Source: Bradyrhizobium sp. WSM1743
GTDB lineage: Bacteria; Pseudomonadota; Alphaproteobacteria; Rhizobiales; Xanthobacteraceae
Direction: 5' to 3'
Assembly (NCBI RefSeq): GCF_000473065.1
Contig: NZ_AXAZ01000019.1
Span: 1-64,000, forward strand
Length of the DNA stretch: 64,000 nucleotides
The notes beneath the pieces were generated by a model. It saw nothing but the letters and a program-made list of their open reading frames with translations, was not told the DNA's origin and did no database searches. This document shows, piece by piece, positions 9,065 to 18,790 of this stretch (position 1 is the stretch's first letter; each line of letters opens with the position of its first letter). The position numbers and the translations under genes were made by a program.

Positions 9065-9092
9065 AAAATGCCCGCGCAAGGCGCGGGCATTT
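9065..9092 (-). terminator. Rho-independent terminator of the carboxypeptidase gene
   Basis: The perfect stem AAATGCCCGCGC / GCGCGGGCATTT has a three-base loop. Read on the minus strand it ends in a short T run and lies just past the stop codon of the D-Ala-D-Ala carboxypeptidase gene. It may also stop the J-domain transcript from the other side. Confidence 0.8.
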
Positions 9093-9113
9093 GGTCTGCA
9101 ACGGAGAAGGAGA

Positions 9114-10961
9114 TCAGTTGCGGACGGTGATGCAGGAGATCTCGGCGCGCTTCAGGGTGCGGCAGACTGCTTCGGCCTGGTCGCGCTCGAGCCCGGCGAA
9201 GCGGGCGCGGTAGAGCTTGCGATTGTCCTTGGCGACAACAGGCTCGGTGAACGGGTCAGCCTTGCTGAGCAGGCCGCGGGCCGAGTTGCGGGCGGCGTCG
9301 ATGCGCTGCTGAGCTTCGTTCTCGCTCTCGAGCGCGCCGACCTGGACGATCCAGCCGCTGTGGGTGACGGCTGGCTTGGTGGTGGCGCTCATCTGGATCG
9401 GCTGCGGCGCCGGATCGGCGGACGCGAGCTTCGGAGCGGCAGGAGCGGGCGCAGCGGCGGTTGCGGCCGGCAGCACCCCGAGGATGCCGTTACCGGTGCC
9501 GAAGCCGGCCGGCTGCCGCGGCAGTTCGGTGCGGGCAATCTCGGCCTTCGGCGCTTCCGGCTGGCTCACCGCCTCCGGCCTGTTGATGAGATCCGCCCTG
9601 GCGACCACGGCGCCGGAGGTTTCCGCGACGTCGGAACGGGACGGGATGGTGCTGGTGACCGGCGGCGCGACCTGGACGCCGACCTGGGCGCCGACCTGGG
9701 CCGGGGCGGCGGAGGCGACCTTCACCGCGCCGGCCTTGACCTGAACCGTCTTGACCCGAACCGGCTTCATCGGTTCGGACGAGCCGGGGATGATGGAGAG
9801 CGGCTGGCTCGAGATCACGCCATTGGTGAGCGGCGCAGGCTCGATCTTGGACTCCGTCGGCCGAACTTCGGGTTTGGGCTGAGCCGGCGGCATCGCGGCC
9901 GTCGCAGCGGCCAGCGTCGACAGACGCGCGGCAAGGCGCGACGGGGCAGCCTCGGCAGCGGCGGCCTGGACCTGCGGGGCGGAGCGGGGAGCATCCGACG
10001 CATCGGCGACGTCGGTATTGGCCTCGGCGCCGTTGCGCTCCGTGACCGCGGCGACGGTGTGGACGGTTGCGCCCTTCTCGAGATTCTCCGCGAGCAGGTT
10101 GCGCATGATGGCGTCGCGCGAGCCGCCGCTGCGGCCGCCGAGCACAACGCCGATCAGGTGGCGGTTGCCGCGGCGCATCGAGGTGACGAGGTTGAAGCCG
10201 GAGGCGCGGGTGTAGCCGGTCTTGATGCCGTCCACGCCCTCGACGCTGCCGAGCAGGTGGTTGTGGTTGCGGATCGACTGTCCCCGCCAATTGAACGTCG
10301 AGGTCGCGAAATAGCGATAGTAGCGCGGGAATCGCTCCTGGATCGCGCGACCGAGCGTGGCCTGGTCGCGCGCGGTCGTGACCTGCTCGTCGTTGGGAAG
10401 GCCATTGGCGTTGCGGTAGACCGTCCTGGACATGCCGAGCGAGCGCGCCTTGCGCGTCATCATCTGGGCGAAGTCGTCCTCGTCACCGGCGATCGCTTCC
10501 GCGATCACCACAGCTGCGTCGTTGGCTGAGCGGGTGACGAGGCCCTTGATCGCGTCCTCGACGCGAATGGTCTGGCCGGCACGCAGATTCAGCTTGGTCG
10601 GATCCTGATCGGCGGCGTGCTGGGACACCGGCAGCTCGGTGTCGAGCTTCATCTTGCCGGATTCGAGGCGCTCGAACAGCAGATAGAGCGTCATGATCTT
10701 GGTCAGCGAGGCCGGATGGCGGATACCGTCAGGACTTGTTGCCTGCAGCACCGCGCCGGAATTGCCGTCGACGATGATGGACGCGAATTTCGAGCTGGAG
10801 CTCTCGGACACATCGCGCTGGACCCGGTGGTGCGCATAGTGTCGGCGATGGCGCCGCGCCTCCGCCGCATCGGTGGTGAAAATGACTGCGGTGGTGACCG
10901 TAAGAAGCCCGAAAACGCCAACCCGCGCCAAGCGCGAGGAAGACAAGTTTTTACGAAGCAT
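9114..10961 (-). CDS. D-alanyl-D-alanine carboxypeptidase with SPOR domain
   Basis: A 615-residue exported penicillin-binding protein. A signal peptide (about 1-35, ending DAAEA) leads into a class S11 peptidase with SLTK at 85-88, SAN at 145-147 and KTG at 247-249. A long Ala/Pro-rich linker (about 300-520) follows, then a C-terminal SPOR domain (GWIVQVGALESENEAQQRID onward). The enzyme trims pentapeptides in the periplasm, and SPOR binds denuded glycan at division sites, so it likely acts at the septum. It is larger than E. coli DacA or DacC because of the linker and SPOR. Monocistronic with its own terminator. Confidence 0.92.
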   Translation of the reverse strand: MLRKNLSSSRLARVGVFGLLTVTTAVIFTTDAAEARRHRRHYAHHRVQRDVSESSSSKFASIIVDGNSGAVLQATSPDGIRHPASLTKIMTLYLLFERLESGKMKLDTELPVSQHAADQDPTKLNLRAGQTIRVEDAIKGLVTRSANDAAVVIAEAIAGDEDDFAQMMTRKARSLGMSRTVYRNANGLPNDEQVTTARDQATLGRAIQERFPRYYRYFATSTFNWRGQSIRNHNHLLGSVEGVDGIKTGYTRASGFNLVTSMRRGNRHLIGVVLGGRSGGSRDAIMRNLLAENLEKGATVHTVAAVTERNGAEANTDVADASDAPRSAPQVQAAAAEAAPSRLAARLSTLAAATAAMPPAQPKPEVRPTESKIEPAPLTNGVISSQPLSIIPGSSEPMKPVRVKTVQVKAGAVKVASAAPAQVGAQVGVQVAPPVTSTIPSRSDVAETSGAVVARADLINRPEAVSQPEAPKAEIARTELPRQPAGFGTGNGILGVLPAATAAAPAPAAPKLASADPAPQPIQMSATTKPAVTHSGWIVQVGALESENEAQQRIDAARNSARGLLSKADPFTEPVVAKDNRKLYRARFAGLERDQAEAVCRTLKRAEISCITVRN

Positions 10962-11243
10962 GGAACCCCGTCCCCGTTTCTGACTTGATCACCGGCCCGT
11001 GAGGCGAAATTGTGCCCACAAGACCCGGGATCATTACCTGCTCAGGCTGTCCCTCCGCTTGTGTTCGCCGCGGGGGACGTTGGGCCTGAGCCGCTGTTCT
11101 GGCTAAGGTGATGTTCTCAAACGGCTTTTGGCCGCTCGCGGAAGTGAACACGTCCAGGGAATCAGGGTAGGGGGCCGCGGTTTCCAAAAGCTTAAGGAAC
11201 CCTTGCGGGAAAACCCGGAAATCTCCGCGATTTGCATCTAGTT

Positions 11244-11258
11244 TTGTGCGATGCACAA
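11244..11258. promoter_or_regulatory. Putative PhaR-type operator 1 ahead of the phasin gene
   Basis: A perfect inverted repeat, TTGTGC-GAT-GCACAA, containing TGC-N3-GCA. It sits immediately upstream of the -35-like TTGACT. PhaR repressors of alphaproteobacteria are reported to bind TGC/GCA dyads near phasin genes, so this is the natural candidate. The assignment is inference from motif and position. Confidence 0.6.
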
Positions 11259-11263
11259 GATTC

Positions 11264-11292
11264 TTGACTTTGTTGTGCGTTGCACTAATTAT
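11264..11292 (+). promoter_or_regulatory. Putative phasin promoter
   Basis: TTGACT at 11264-11269 and AATTAT at 11287-11292 are separated by 17 bases, which fits a sigma-70-like promoter. The two dyads flank the -35 and cover the spacer, an arrangement suited to repression. The transcript would have a leader of about 50 bases before the ATG. Confidence 0.55.
11273..11287. promoter_or_regulatory. Putative PhaR-type operator 2 ahead of the phasin gene
   Basis: TTGTGC-GTT-GCACTA, a near-perfect copy of the upstream dyad. The centres of the two dyads are 29 bases apart, close to three helical turns, so both would face the same side of the DNA. Confidence 0.6.
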
Positions 11293-11348
11293 GGGCACCG
11301 TCAGGGAGCCGGGGCTTCCCGACGCGAGCCAGGGAAAAGGATTCCGAC

Positions 11349-11687
11349 ATGTTCAAGGTTGAAGACTTTCAGAACTACGGGAAAGAGCAGTTCGAGCAGT
11401 GTGTTGCCTCCGCGACCTCGGTGCAGCACGGCCTCCAGGCGATCGCCAGCGCCTATGGCGACTACACGAAGAAGTCGTTCGAAGACACCAAGTCCTTCGT
11501 CGAGAAGCTTTCCGGCGTGAAGTCGCTGGACAAGGCCATGGAAGCGCAGACCGATTTTGCCCGTTCCACCTACGAGACCTTCGTTGCGGAATCGCAGAAA
11601 ATCGCCGGCCTCTACGGCGACCTCGCCAAGCAGGCGTTCAAGCCGGTCGAGACCATCGTGTCGAAGTTCACCCCGGCCGCTCAGTAA
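11349..11687 (+). CDS. Phasin family protein
   Basis: A 112-residue, fully helical amphipathic protein of the phasin family (EDFQNYGKEQFEQCVASATS, SAYGDYTKKSFEDTKSFVEKL, FVAESQKIAGLYGDLAKQAF). Phasins coat polyhydroxyalkanoate granules and control their size and number. AGGGAAAAGGA precedes the ATG. The gene stands alone with a strong terminator. Two dyads upstream suggest control by a PhaR-type repressor that senses the polymer. Bradyrhizobium genomes carry several phasins, and this is one of the short type. Confidence 0.9.
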   Translation: MFKVEDFQNYGKEQFEQCVASATSVQHGLQAIASAYGDYTKKSFEDTKSFVEKLSGVKSLDKAMEAQTDFARSTYETFVAESQKIAGLYGDLAKQAFKPVETIVSKFTPAAQ

Positions 11688-11710
11688 CGTTTCAGGACAT
11701 CCTGGAATCG

Positions 11711-11740
11711 AAAAGCCCGGCTGCACCAGCCGGGCTTTTT
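11711..11740. terminator. Bidirectional terminator between phasin and Tad-like genes
   Basis: A 10-base stem, AAGCCCGGCT / AGCCGGGCTT, is bounded by AAAA on one side and TTTTT on the other, so it can stop both the phasin transcript and the convergent VWA gene. Confidence 0.88.
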
Positions 11741-11759
11741 GTTGTGTGCAATGGATCCC

Positions 11760-13121
11760 TCAGCGTGCGACGCGCAGCTTCGACAGCGAGGTGCCGATAT
11801 CCTTGAACACCGAGACGGTCTGGCTTGCCGAGGTGACCAGATAGAACTTGTCGCTGCTGCTGGCGCAATATTGCAGCACGCTCGAAGTCGGATCGCCGCC
11901 GGTGTTCACCTGTACCGTGTAGATCGTGATGTTGTAAGGCTGCGCCTTGGCGTTGTCGCAGAGGATCTTCTGTCGGGCGTCGATCTGCGAAGCATCGCTG
12001 TACCAACGGTTTTGTGTGTTGAGACCGTCGGAGAGCAGGACGATTGCATCCTTGTAAGTGTAGTTCGTGTCCTTGGCCGGCGCGTTCATGGGATCGCCAG
12101 TTGACAGCGTCATCCAGCCCCAGGCAAGGCCGATGCCCTGGTTGGTATTGCCGGTCGGAACCAGCTTGTCGATCAGGGACTTGAGCGAGGTCCAATCGTA
12201 GCTGAGCGGCATGATCGGCTGGATGAAGGCCGAATTGCTGGAGTTGCAGTAGGAATATTGCTCGGCCGGGAAAAGCGTGGCCGAATTGCTGCTCACGGGA
12301 GTCGTGTTCTTGGTGTCGTAGTCCTGGTCGCGATCAGTGACGCATCCCGTCCACTTGTTGTGGTCCTTCGGCGTCCAGGTCTTGCCGGCACTCACGCAAC
12401 TTGACTGCCGCTTGTACGAATTGTCGCTGCAGCTGCCATTCACCGCTTCCCAGTCGCTCCAGTCGATCCAGGATTTGTCATAATTGCTGCTGCCGACATT
12501 GACGTCCTTGGAAAACGGCACGATCGAGATGTAGACGTCGCCATTGGTCTTCGCGAGCGCGCTGAGCTGGTCGACCAGGTTCTTCGCAGCCGTTTGCATC
12601 GCCTCCATCTTGCCGTCGTAGGCCATCGATCCCGTGACGTCGAGCACCAGGGCCACGCGCATGCGCGTCAGGCCCCAGGCGCTGGTGGAGCTGGTGCCGA
12701 TGTCGAGCGTCGGGAAGCCAGCGATCTTCATGAAGCTGGTCGTGTAGGTGCCGGTTCCGGTAAGCTGGATCGTCGAGCCCAAGCTGCTGCTCGCGGTATA
12801 GGTGGCCGCGACGCTGACCGACGGCAGGGTCTTGGTGTCGGTGAACAGGGCATTGAAATAGGATTGCGCCTTGGTGGCGATCTGCGACGTCGTGATGGCG
12901 CCGGACGACAGGTCCCTGGAGAGCATCAGCGCGGTGGAGTCGAGGGCCGACTGCATCGAGGTGCGGGCCTGGGCTGCGCGGCTATAGTCGATTGCGGCGC
13001 CGACGAAGCTCAGCACCGGAACGAGCGCGATGGCAAAGATCACGGCGATATTGCCTTGCTCGGCCGCTGCAAAGCGGGCGAGTTGTCGACCAAGGCGGCT
13101 GACGAGGGGCAAGCGAGACAT
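11760..13121 (-). CDS. Tad-like pilus assembly protein with VWA domain
   Basis: A 453-residue envelope protein. The N-terminal EQGNIAVIFAIALVPVLSFVG (about 21-41) is the TadE/TadG-type prepilin-like membrane anchor. A VWA domain with the MIDAS motif DVTGS (161-165) follows, plus a cysteine-rich insertion (CSDNS, SSCVS, GCVTD, YCNSS) that suggests disulfides outside the cytoplasm. TadG-like proteins help secrete or present Flp pili; no other tad gene is nearby, so this is an orphan copy. The ATG used here has GGGGA before it; the frame continues 41 codons upstream. Confidence 0.83.
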   Translation of the reverse strand: MSRLPLVSRLGRQLARFAAAEQGNIAVIFAIALVPVLSFVGAAIDYSRAAQARTSMQSALDSTALMLSRDLSSGAITTSQIATKAQSYFNALFTDTKTLPSVSVAATYTASSSLGSTIQLTGTGTYTTSFMKIAGFPTLDIGTSSTSAWGLTRMRVALVLDVTGSMAYDGKMEAMQTAAKNLVDQLSALAKTNGDVYISIVPFSKDVNVGSSNYDKSWIDWSDWEAVNGSCSDNSYKRQSSCVSAGKTWTPKDHNKWTGCVTDRDQDYDTKNTTPVSSNSATLFPAEQYSYCNSSNSAFIQPIMPLSYDWTSLKSLIDKLVPTGNTNQGIGLAWGWMTLSTGDPMNAPAKDTNYTYKDAIVLLSDGLNTQNRWYSDASQIDARQKILCDNAKAQPYNITIYTVQVNTGGDPTSSVLQYCASSSDKFYLVTSASQTVSVFKDIGTSLSKLRVAR

Positions 13122-13583
13122 GACGATCCCCGAAATCTGTGTTTTGCCCGATTTCGCGCCACGCCATTGAATGGTAGGTAAACTGGACCGCACAAAACCG
13201 GAGCCATCCGTCGCAGGCGGGGCAACGGCCAGGTTCCTGGTCAACGCGTCCTAAACGTGCCGGCAGAAATTTTTGTCAAATCGGTCCGGATTGATTAACC
13301 TGACGAGGATCGCCCGGACCGGGAATCGGGACTGCCGCGGCCACACCTTCGCATGCTTGCGGCCAGCCGGGGGCAGGCCCATATTGCTGGCGAACGATCC
13401 GGCTTGAACCGGGTTTGTCGGGAGCGGCGATCCAACAAGGCGGCGCGCCTGCGCCAGGCTCCGAAGGGCGGGGTCGCGCGGTGACCGCCATTCGCTTCCG
13501 TGGGGAATTTGAACGCCTGTGCCATGCCGCAATTGACTTCCAGCCTCGACCTGTCCGCGCCAGCCGCTGCCGACGCTCCTCGC
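13122..13583. other. Divergent intergenic region, Tad-like gene to clpS
   Basis: About 460 bases without a convincing gene. An AT-richer section near 13265-13300 (AAATTTTTGTCAAAT, GATTGATTAACC) is the likely promoter area. The clpS reading frame is open back to about 13500, so the final 60-80 bases may be translated if the upstream ATG at 13524 is used. Confidence 0.4.
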
Positions 13584-13916
13584 ATGAGCAACGACGAGAA
13601 CCGTTCGGGCACCCCCTCGGGTCCGAGCACGTCGGTCATCACCAAGGTCAAGCCGAAGACGAAGCGGCCGAACCTGTACCGCGTGCTGATCCTGAACGAC
13701 GACTACACGCCGATGGAGTTCGTCGTTCACGTGCTGGAGAAGTTCTTCAACAAGGACGTCGAGGCCGCAACCAAGATCATGCTGCACGTCCATCATCACG
13801 GCATCGGGGAGTGCGGCGTGTTCACCTACGAGATCGCCGAGACCAAGGTGACGCAGGTGATGGATTTCGCCCGCAAGCACCAGCATCCGCTGCAATGCGT
13901 GATGGAGAAGAAGTAA
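13584..13916 (+). CDS. clpS: ATP-dependent Clp protease adaptor ClpS
   Basis: A protein of 110 residues with a disordered N-terminus and the ClpS core: [20 protein letters not shown] with the N-degron pocket residues, then [20 protein letters not shown] and [10 protein letters not shown]. ClpS docks on the N-domain of ClpA and delivers N-end-rule substrates. The start is uncertain: ATG at 13524 would give 130 residues. The shorter form fits usual family length. clpA lies 286 bases downstream, giving the standard clpS-clpA order. Alphaproteobacteria often have a second clpS elsewhere. Confidence 0.93.
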   Translation: MSNDENRSGTPSGPSTSVITKVKPKTKRPNLYRVLILNDDYTPMEFVVHVLEKFFNKDVEAATKIMLHVHHHGIGECGVFTYEIAETKVTQVMDFARKHQHPLQCVMEKK

Positions 13917-14202
13917 GAGCCTTGCGACGCGTTTGAAGCCGGCTCTTGTGTAGCCGCAGCGTGATTGTCGCGTGACGGCTGCGCGCGCTGTCCGTTGGCG
14001 TCGGCAAAAATACGGAATTCTGCACCGGCGCCGATCCCGCCCAAATCGGAACGGGTTTTGCATCGAAAATAGCCCAGGTGGCTAGCTGCCGAGTCGCGGA
14101 ACCGGTCTTTCGCCGCGATCTTGTATAACCATATGTGACAAAGGTTGTTGTTGCCTGACCGGGCGATGACGATCATGATGGTGGGGGCCATAGAGGACGC
14201 GA

Positions 14203-16611
14203 ATGCCGACTTTTTCCCAAAGCCTTGAACAATCCCTGCATCGTGCGCTGGCGATCGCAAACGAGCGTCATCACCAATACGCGACGCTCGAGCATCTGTT
14301 GCTCTCCCTGATCGACGACTCCGATGCCGCCGCCGTCATGCGCGCCTGTAGCGTCGACCTCGACAAGCTCCGTACGAGCCTCGTCAACTACCTTGAGACC
14401 GAATTCGAGAACCTGGTGACGGATGGCGCCGACGATGCCAAGCCGACCGCCGGCTTCCAGCGCGTGATCCAGCGCGCGGTGATCCATGTGCAGTCCTCCG
14501 GTCGCGAAGAGGTGACCGGCGCCAACGTGCTGATCGCGATTTTCGCCGAACGCGAGAGTCATGCCGCTTACTTCCTGCAAGAGCAGGACATGACGCGCTA
14601 TGACGCGGTGAACTACATCAGCCACGGTATCGCCAAGCGGCCGGGCGTCTCCGAGGCGCGGCCGGTACGCGGCGTCGACGAGGAGACCGAGGCCAAGGGC
14701 AACGAGGACGCCAAGAAGAAGGGCGAGGCGCTCGAGACCTATTGCGTCAACCTCAACAAGAAGGCGCGCGACGGCAAGATCGATCCGGTGATCGGACGTA
14801 ATTCCGAGATCAACCGCGCGATCCAGGTGCTGTGCCGCCGGCAGAAGAACAATCCGCTCTTCGTCGGCGAAGCCGGCGTCGGCAAGACCGCGATCGCGGA
14901 AGGTCTTGCCAAGCGCATCGTCGACAGCGAGGTGCCGGAGGTGCTGGCGGCTGCGACCGTGTTCTCGCTCGACATGGGCACGCTGCTCGCGGGCACGCGC
15001 TATCGCGGCGACTTCGAGGAACGCTTGAAGCAGGTGCTCAAGGAGCTCGAGGCGCATCCCAACGCGATCCTGTTCATCGACGAGATCCACACCGTGATCG
15101 GTGCGGGCGCGACTTCGGGCGGGGCGATGGACGCTTCGAACCTGCTCAAGCCGGCGCTTGCCTCGGGCACGATCCGCTGCATGGGCTCGACCACCTACAA
15201 GGAATATCGCCAGCACTTCGAGAAGGACCGCGCGCTGGTGCGGCGCTTCCAGAAGATCGACATCAACGAGCCCACGGTCGAGGACGCCATCGCGATCCTC
15301 AAGGGCCTGAAGCCGTATTTCGAGGACTACCACCGGCTGAAGTACACCAATGAGGCGATCGAGGCGGCGGTGCAGCTCTCCTCGCGCTACATCCACGACC
15401 GCAAGCTGCCCGACAAGGCGATCGACGTGATCGATGAGTCCGGTGCGGCGCAGATGCTGGTGGCCGAGAACAAGCGCAAGAAGACCATCGGCATCAAGGA
15501 GATCGAGACCACGATCGCCTCGATGGCGCGGATCCCGCCGAAGAGCGTGTCGAAGGACGATGCCGAGGTGCTCAAGCATCTCGAGCAGACCTTGAAGCGC
15601 ACCGTATTCGGCCAGGACAAGGCAATCGAGTCGCTCGCCGCCTCGATCAAGCTGGCACGCGCGGGCCTGCGCGAGCCGGAGAAGCCGATCGGCTGCTACC
15701 TGTTCTCCGGGCCCACCGGTGTCGGCAAGACCGAAGTCGCCAAGCAACTCGCGGCCGCGCTGGGCGTCGAGCTCCTGCGCTTCGACATGTCCGAATATAT
15801 GGAGCGGCACACCGTGTCGCGCCTGATCGGCGCGCCTCCCGGCTATGTCGGCTTCGACCAGGGCGGCCTGCTCACGGATGGCGTCGACCAGCATCCGCAT
15901 TGCGTGGTGCTGCTCGACGAAATCGAGAAGGCGCATCCAGACCTCTACAACGTGCTGCTCCAGATCATGGATCACGGCCGGCTCACCGACCACAACGGCA
16001 AGCAGGTTAACTTCCGCAACGTGATCCTGATCATGACCACGAATGCGGGCGCAGCGGATCTCGCCAAGCAGGCGTTCGGGTTCACCCGCTCCAAGCGGGA
16101 AGGCGACGACCACGAGGCGATCAACCGGCAGTTCGCGCCGGAATTCCGCAACCGTCTCGATGCGATCGTCTCGTTCGGCCATCTCAGCGTCGAGGTGATT
16201 GGCACGGTCGTGGAGAAGTTCGTGCTTCAGCTCGAGGCGCAGCTCGGCGACCGCGACGTCACAATCGAGCTGTCCGAGGAGGCCAAGGCCTGGCTGATCC
16301 AGCACGGCTATGATGAGCAGATGGGCGCACGTCCCATGGCCCGCGTGATCCAGGAGCACATCAAGAAGCCGCTGGCTGACGAGGTGCTGTTCGGCAAGCT
16401 GAAGGGTGGCGGCCACGTCCGCGTCGTTCTGGTCAAGGACGACGCCGACGAGACCAAGGAGAAGATTGGCTTCGAGTTCGTCGAGGGCCCGGTTACGCCG
16501 AAGCAGGAAAAACTGCCCGGCGCCCGCAAGCGCCCGCCGGGCAAGTCCAAGCCGGGCGGCCCCGGTGGCTCGAAGGGGCCAACTTCCAAGGGGCCGCTGG
16601 TCAAGGCTTGA
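14203..16611 (+). CDS. clpA: ATP-dependent Clp protease ATPase subunit ClpA
   Basis: The 802-residue AAA+ unfoldase that feeds ClpP. An N-terminal double Clp-N repeat (1-150) binds ClpS. The first AAA module has Walker A GEAGVGKT at 222-229 and Walker B LFIDEIH; the second has GPTGVGKT at 503-510 and LLDEIEK. A C-terminal D2-small domain follows. The last 45 residues are a Pro/Gly/Lys-rich tail longer than in E. coli. AGAGGA precedes the ATG. Transcription ends at a strong hairpin just past the stop. Confidence 0.97.
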   Translation: MPTFSQSLEQSLHRALAIANERHHQYATLEHLLLSLIDDSDAAAVMRACSVDLDKLRTSLVNYLETEFENLVTDGADDAKPTAGFQRVIQRAVIHVQSSGREEVTGANVLIAIFAERESHAAYFLQEQDMTRYDAVNYISHGIAKRPGVSEARPVRGVDEETEAKGNEDAKKKGEALETYCVNLNKKARDGKIDPVIGRNSEINRAIQVLCRRQKNNPLFVGEAGVGKTAIAEGLAKRIVDSEVPEVLAAATVFSLDMGTLLAGTRYRGDFEERLKQVLKELEAHPNAILFIDEIHTVIGAGATSGGAMDASNLLKPALASGTIRCMGSTTYKEYRQHFEKDRALVRRFQKIDINEPTVEDAIAILKGLKPYFEDYHRLKYTNEAIEAAVQLSSRYIHDRKLPDKAIDVIDESGAAQMLVAENKRKKTIGIKEIETTIASMARIPPKSVSKDDAEVLKHLEQTLKRTVFGQDKAIESLAASIKLARAGLREPEKPIGCYLFSGPTGVGKTEVAKQLAAALGVELLRFDMSEYMERHTVSRLIGAPPGYVGFDQGGLLTDGVDQHPHCVVLLDEIEKAHPDLYNVLLQIMDHGRLTDHNGKQVNFRNVILIMTTNAGAADLAKQAFGFTRSKREGDDHEAINRQFAPEFRNRLDAIVSFGHLSVEVIGTVVEKFVLQLEAQLGDRDVTIELSEEAKAWLIQHGYDEQMGARPMARVIQEHIKKPLADEVLFGKLKGGGHVRVVLVKDDADETKEKIGFEFVEGPVTPKQEKLPGARKRPPGKSKPGGPGGSKGPTSKGPLVKA

Positions 16612-16630
16612 TCGGCATGTGGTGAAATCG

Positions 16631-16662
16631 AAAAGGCCGGCTGAAAAGCCGGCCTTTTGTTT
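16631..16662 (+). terminator. Terminator after clpA
   Basis: A 12-base perfect stem, AAAAGGCCGGCT / AGCCGGCCTTTT, with a GAAA tetraloop and following T-rich bases. It can also serve the convergent lipoprotein gene. Confidence 0.9.
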
Positions 16663-16678
16663 TGGGTCGCAGGTAACT

Positions 16679-17134
16679 CTACGTTCCGGCCTCTGGCGCT
16701 GCTGCCGGCGGACGCGGCTTTCTCGGAGCGGCGGGCCGTGCGCGGGCAGGGGCCGACGGTTGCATCGTCACGATGACCGGATTGGGCTTGTGATCGGTCG
16801 CAGCCCCGGTCGCGGCGTCGACGCCCATACCAACGACACCGCCCAGCAGAAGATTGCCCGCAAAGCCCGCGGCCCCGCCGGTTTGGATGTCCCGGCTGAG
16901 CGGCACGACCTGCGGCTCATAGCCATCCTTCTGGAAGGTGATCGAAATGTCGGCGTTCCGCTTGACGACCACGGAGCAGGGGGTCGTGCAGGTGGTCGGA
17001 ACCTCCATTCCGCTGACCACGGCTTCCACGCCTGAAGGTGTCGATGAGATGCTGATATTTTCGGTCGTGCCGCGCGTGACCGACGCGCAGCCGCCCAGCA
17101 TGACGCTGAGCGCCACTATTCCAAATGAACGCAT
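16679..17134 (-). CDS. Putative PEGA-type lipoprotein
   Basis: A 151-residue lipoprotein: the signal peptide ends in the lipobox LGGC (cysteine 16), followed by ASVTRGTTENISISSTPSG. The motif region TTCTTPCSVVVKRNADISI and FQKDGYEPQ resembles a PEGA-like beta repeat. A hydrophobic glycine-rich stretch at about 88-108 (GGAAGFAGNLLLGGVVGMGVD) may touch the membrane, and the C-terminus is Pro/Ala-rich. It is likely an envelope protein of unknown role. AAGGGG lies upstream of the ATG. Confidence 0.78.
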   Translation of the reverse strand: MRSFGIVALSVMLGGCASVTRGTTENISISSTPSGVEAVVSGMEVPTTCTTPCSVVVKRNADISITFQKDGYEPQVVPLSRDIQTGGAAGFAGNLLLGGVVGMGVDAATGAATDHKPNPVIVTMQPSAPARARPAAPRKPRPPAAAPEAGT

Positions 17135-17259
17135 GAAATGCCCCTTGTCCCGCGGCGAGTGAAGCGCAACCGGAGCGAGAGGGCAATATGTCAGCCGTCC
17201 AAATAGTTAAGCCACGCACAGGTTGCGTGCGAGGCACCGAGAACGCGGCCGCGGCGCGT

Positions 17260-18681
17260 TCACTCCCCTTTCATCCGTTGGCCTTCCTGAACCCGGACGT
17301 GCTCGGCGCCGCGCGCGGCCGCGGGTGACAGACGCAACATGCTGAGCAGCGCGCCGCACAGGGCAAAGCCGACGCCGGCGAGCAGCGCGATCCTGGTGCC
17401 CTCCTGCGGGTAGCGGCCGAGGAACAGTGCGACCAGCGCTGCGCCAGTGGTTTGGCCGAGCAGGCGGGCGGTGCCGAGCATGCCGCTGGCGCCGCCGGAG
17501 CGCTCACGCGGGGCGGCCGCGATCATGGTGCGGTTGTTTGGCGTCTGGAACAGGCCGAAACCAAACCCGGCGAGGGCCATGCGCCAGGCGATGTCGAATG
17601 CGCCAGGCACGTCTGGCAGCATCGCGAGCGAGGCGAGCCCGCCTGCGAATAGCAACAGGCCGATGCCGCCGAGCAGGCCGGCCGGATAGTGCTCGACGAG
17701 GCGTCCGGCAAGCGGGGCGGCGAACGCGACCGTGATCGGCCAGGGCGTGATCAGAAGGCCCATATGCACGGCTGAATAGCCGAAGCGACTTTGCAGGTAG
17801 AACGGGATCGCCACGAAGGCGAGCATCTGCGCGCAGAACGAGGCGATCGAGGTCGCGATCGACAGGGCGAAGATCGGGATGCGCAGGAGATCGACCGGCA
17901 GCAGCGGCACGGCCACATGCGTCTCGCGCCAGATCAGGGCAGCGCCCGCGATCGCAGCAACAGTGGATTCGATCAGGCAGGTGAGGAGCGGCTCGCCATG
18001 GCCAACGCTGTCGACCGCGAAAATACCGACACCGAAAGTGACGGCACTTAAGCCTGCGCTCTGCCAGTCGAACGAATGCGCGGCCAGACGCGTGTGCGGC
18101 AGGCAGCGCGCGCCGAGCGCAACGGCGACCGCGCCGATCGGCACGTTGATCGCGAACAGCCAGGGCCAGCTTCCCACGGCCAGGATGCCCGAGGCCAGCG
18201 TCGGCCCGATCGCGGCCGACACCGCCACGACCAGTGCGTTGCGCGCGATGCCGCGGCCGAGCAGCGCATGCGGATAGGTGAAGCGCACCAGCGCGGTGTT
18301 GACGCTCATGATGCCGGCCGCGCCAAAACCCTGGATGATGCGCGCGACGGTCAGCAGCGGCAGCGAGTGCGCGACGGCGCAAAGTGCCGAGGCGAGGGTG
18401 AACAGCGCAAGCCCCGCCAGATAGACACGCCGATAGCCGACGATCTCGCCAAGCGAGGCCAGCGGCAGCAGCGAGATCGTGATGGCAAGTTGATAACCGT
18501 TGACGATCCAGATCGAGAAGGCGGGGCTCGCATCGAGGTCGGCCGCGATCGTCGGCAGCGCCACATTGGCGATGGCGCCGTCGATCACGGACATGGTGAT
18601 GCCGAGCGCGATGGTGAGGATGGCCCATCGACGCTGCGGCAGCGGCAGTCCGTCGGCCTGCTCGATTGTGACTGTCGACAT
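17260..18681 (-). CDS. MFS transporter, DHA2-like drug exporter
   Basis: A 473-residue protein with about 14 hydrophobic segments, typical of DHA2-family proton antiporters. The motif-A region reads LGEIVGYRRVYLAGL, and motif-C-like glycines occur in GIMSVNTALVR and AAIGPTLASGILA. It probably exports toxic organic compounds across the inner membrane. The ATG used (STVTIEQADGLP follows) is 19 codons inside the open frame. It lies upstream of no partner membrane-fusion gene. The aldo/keto reductase gene, on the same strand, ends about 110 bases upstream of this start, so the two may be co-transcribed. Confidence 0.88.
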   Translation of the reverse strand: MSTVTIEQADGLPLPQRRWAILTIALGITMSVIDGAIANVALPTIAADLDASPAFSIWIVNGYQLAITISLLPLASLGEIVGYRRVYLAGLALFTLASALCAVAHSLPLLTVARIIQGFGAAGIMSVNTALVRFTYPHALLGRGIARNALVVAVSAAIGPTLASGILAVGSWPWLFAINVPIGAVAVALGARCLPHTRLAAHSFDWQSAGLSAVTFGVGIFAVDSVGHGEPLLTCLIESTVAAIAGAALIWRETHVAVPLLPVDLLRIPIFALSIATSIASFCAQMLAFVAIPFYLQSRFGYSAVHMGLLITPWPITVAFAAPLAGRLVEHYPAGLLGGIGLLLFAGGLASLAMLPDVPGAFDIAWRMALAGFGFGLFQTPNNRTMIAAAPRERSGGASGMLGTARLLGQTTGAALVALFLGRYPQEGTRIALLAGVGFALCGALLSMLRLSPAAARGAEHVRVQEGQRMKGE

Positions 18682-18790
18682 TTGAGCGGCGTGTCGTTGG
18701 CGAATCGGACTCTGCCAGGTGGCCGAGTATTGCGCCAACAGGGCAGGACCGCGATAGTTCCGGAACCGACTGCCACCGGAGCGGCGCGCT

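Noticed and set aside
9065..9092. Hairpin near 9.07 kb as a small RNA gene
   Set aside because: Its position and T-run on the minus strand fit the terminator of the carboxypeptidase gene.
14173..16416. Very long open frame on the strand opposite clpA
   Set aside because: High-GC codon bias makes the opposite strand of real genes open over long distances. It has no ribosome binding site and no domain match, and clpA is unambiguous.
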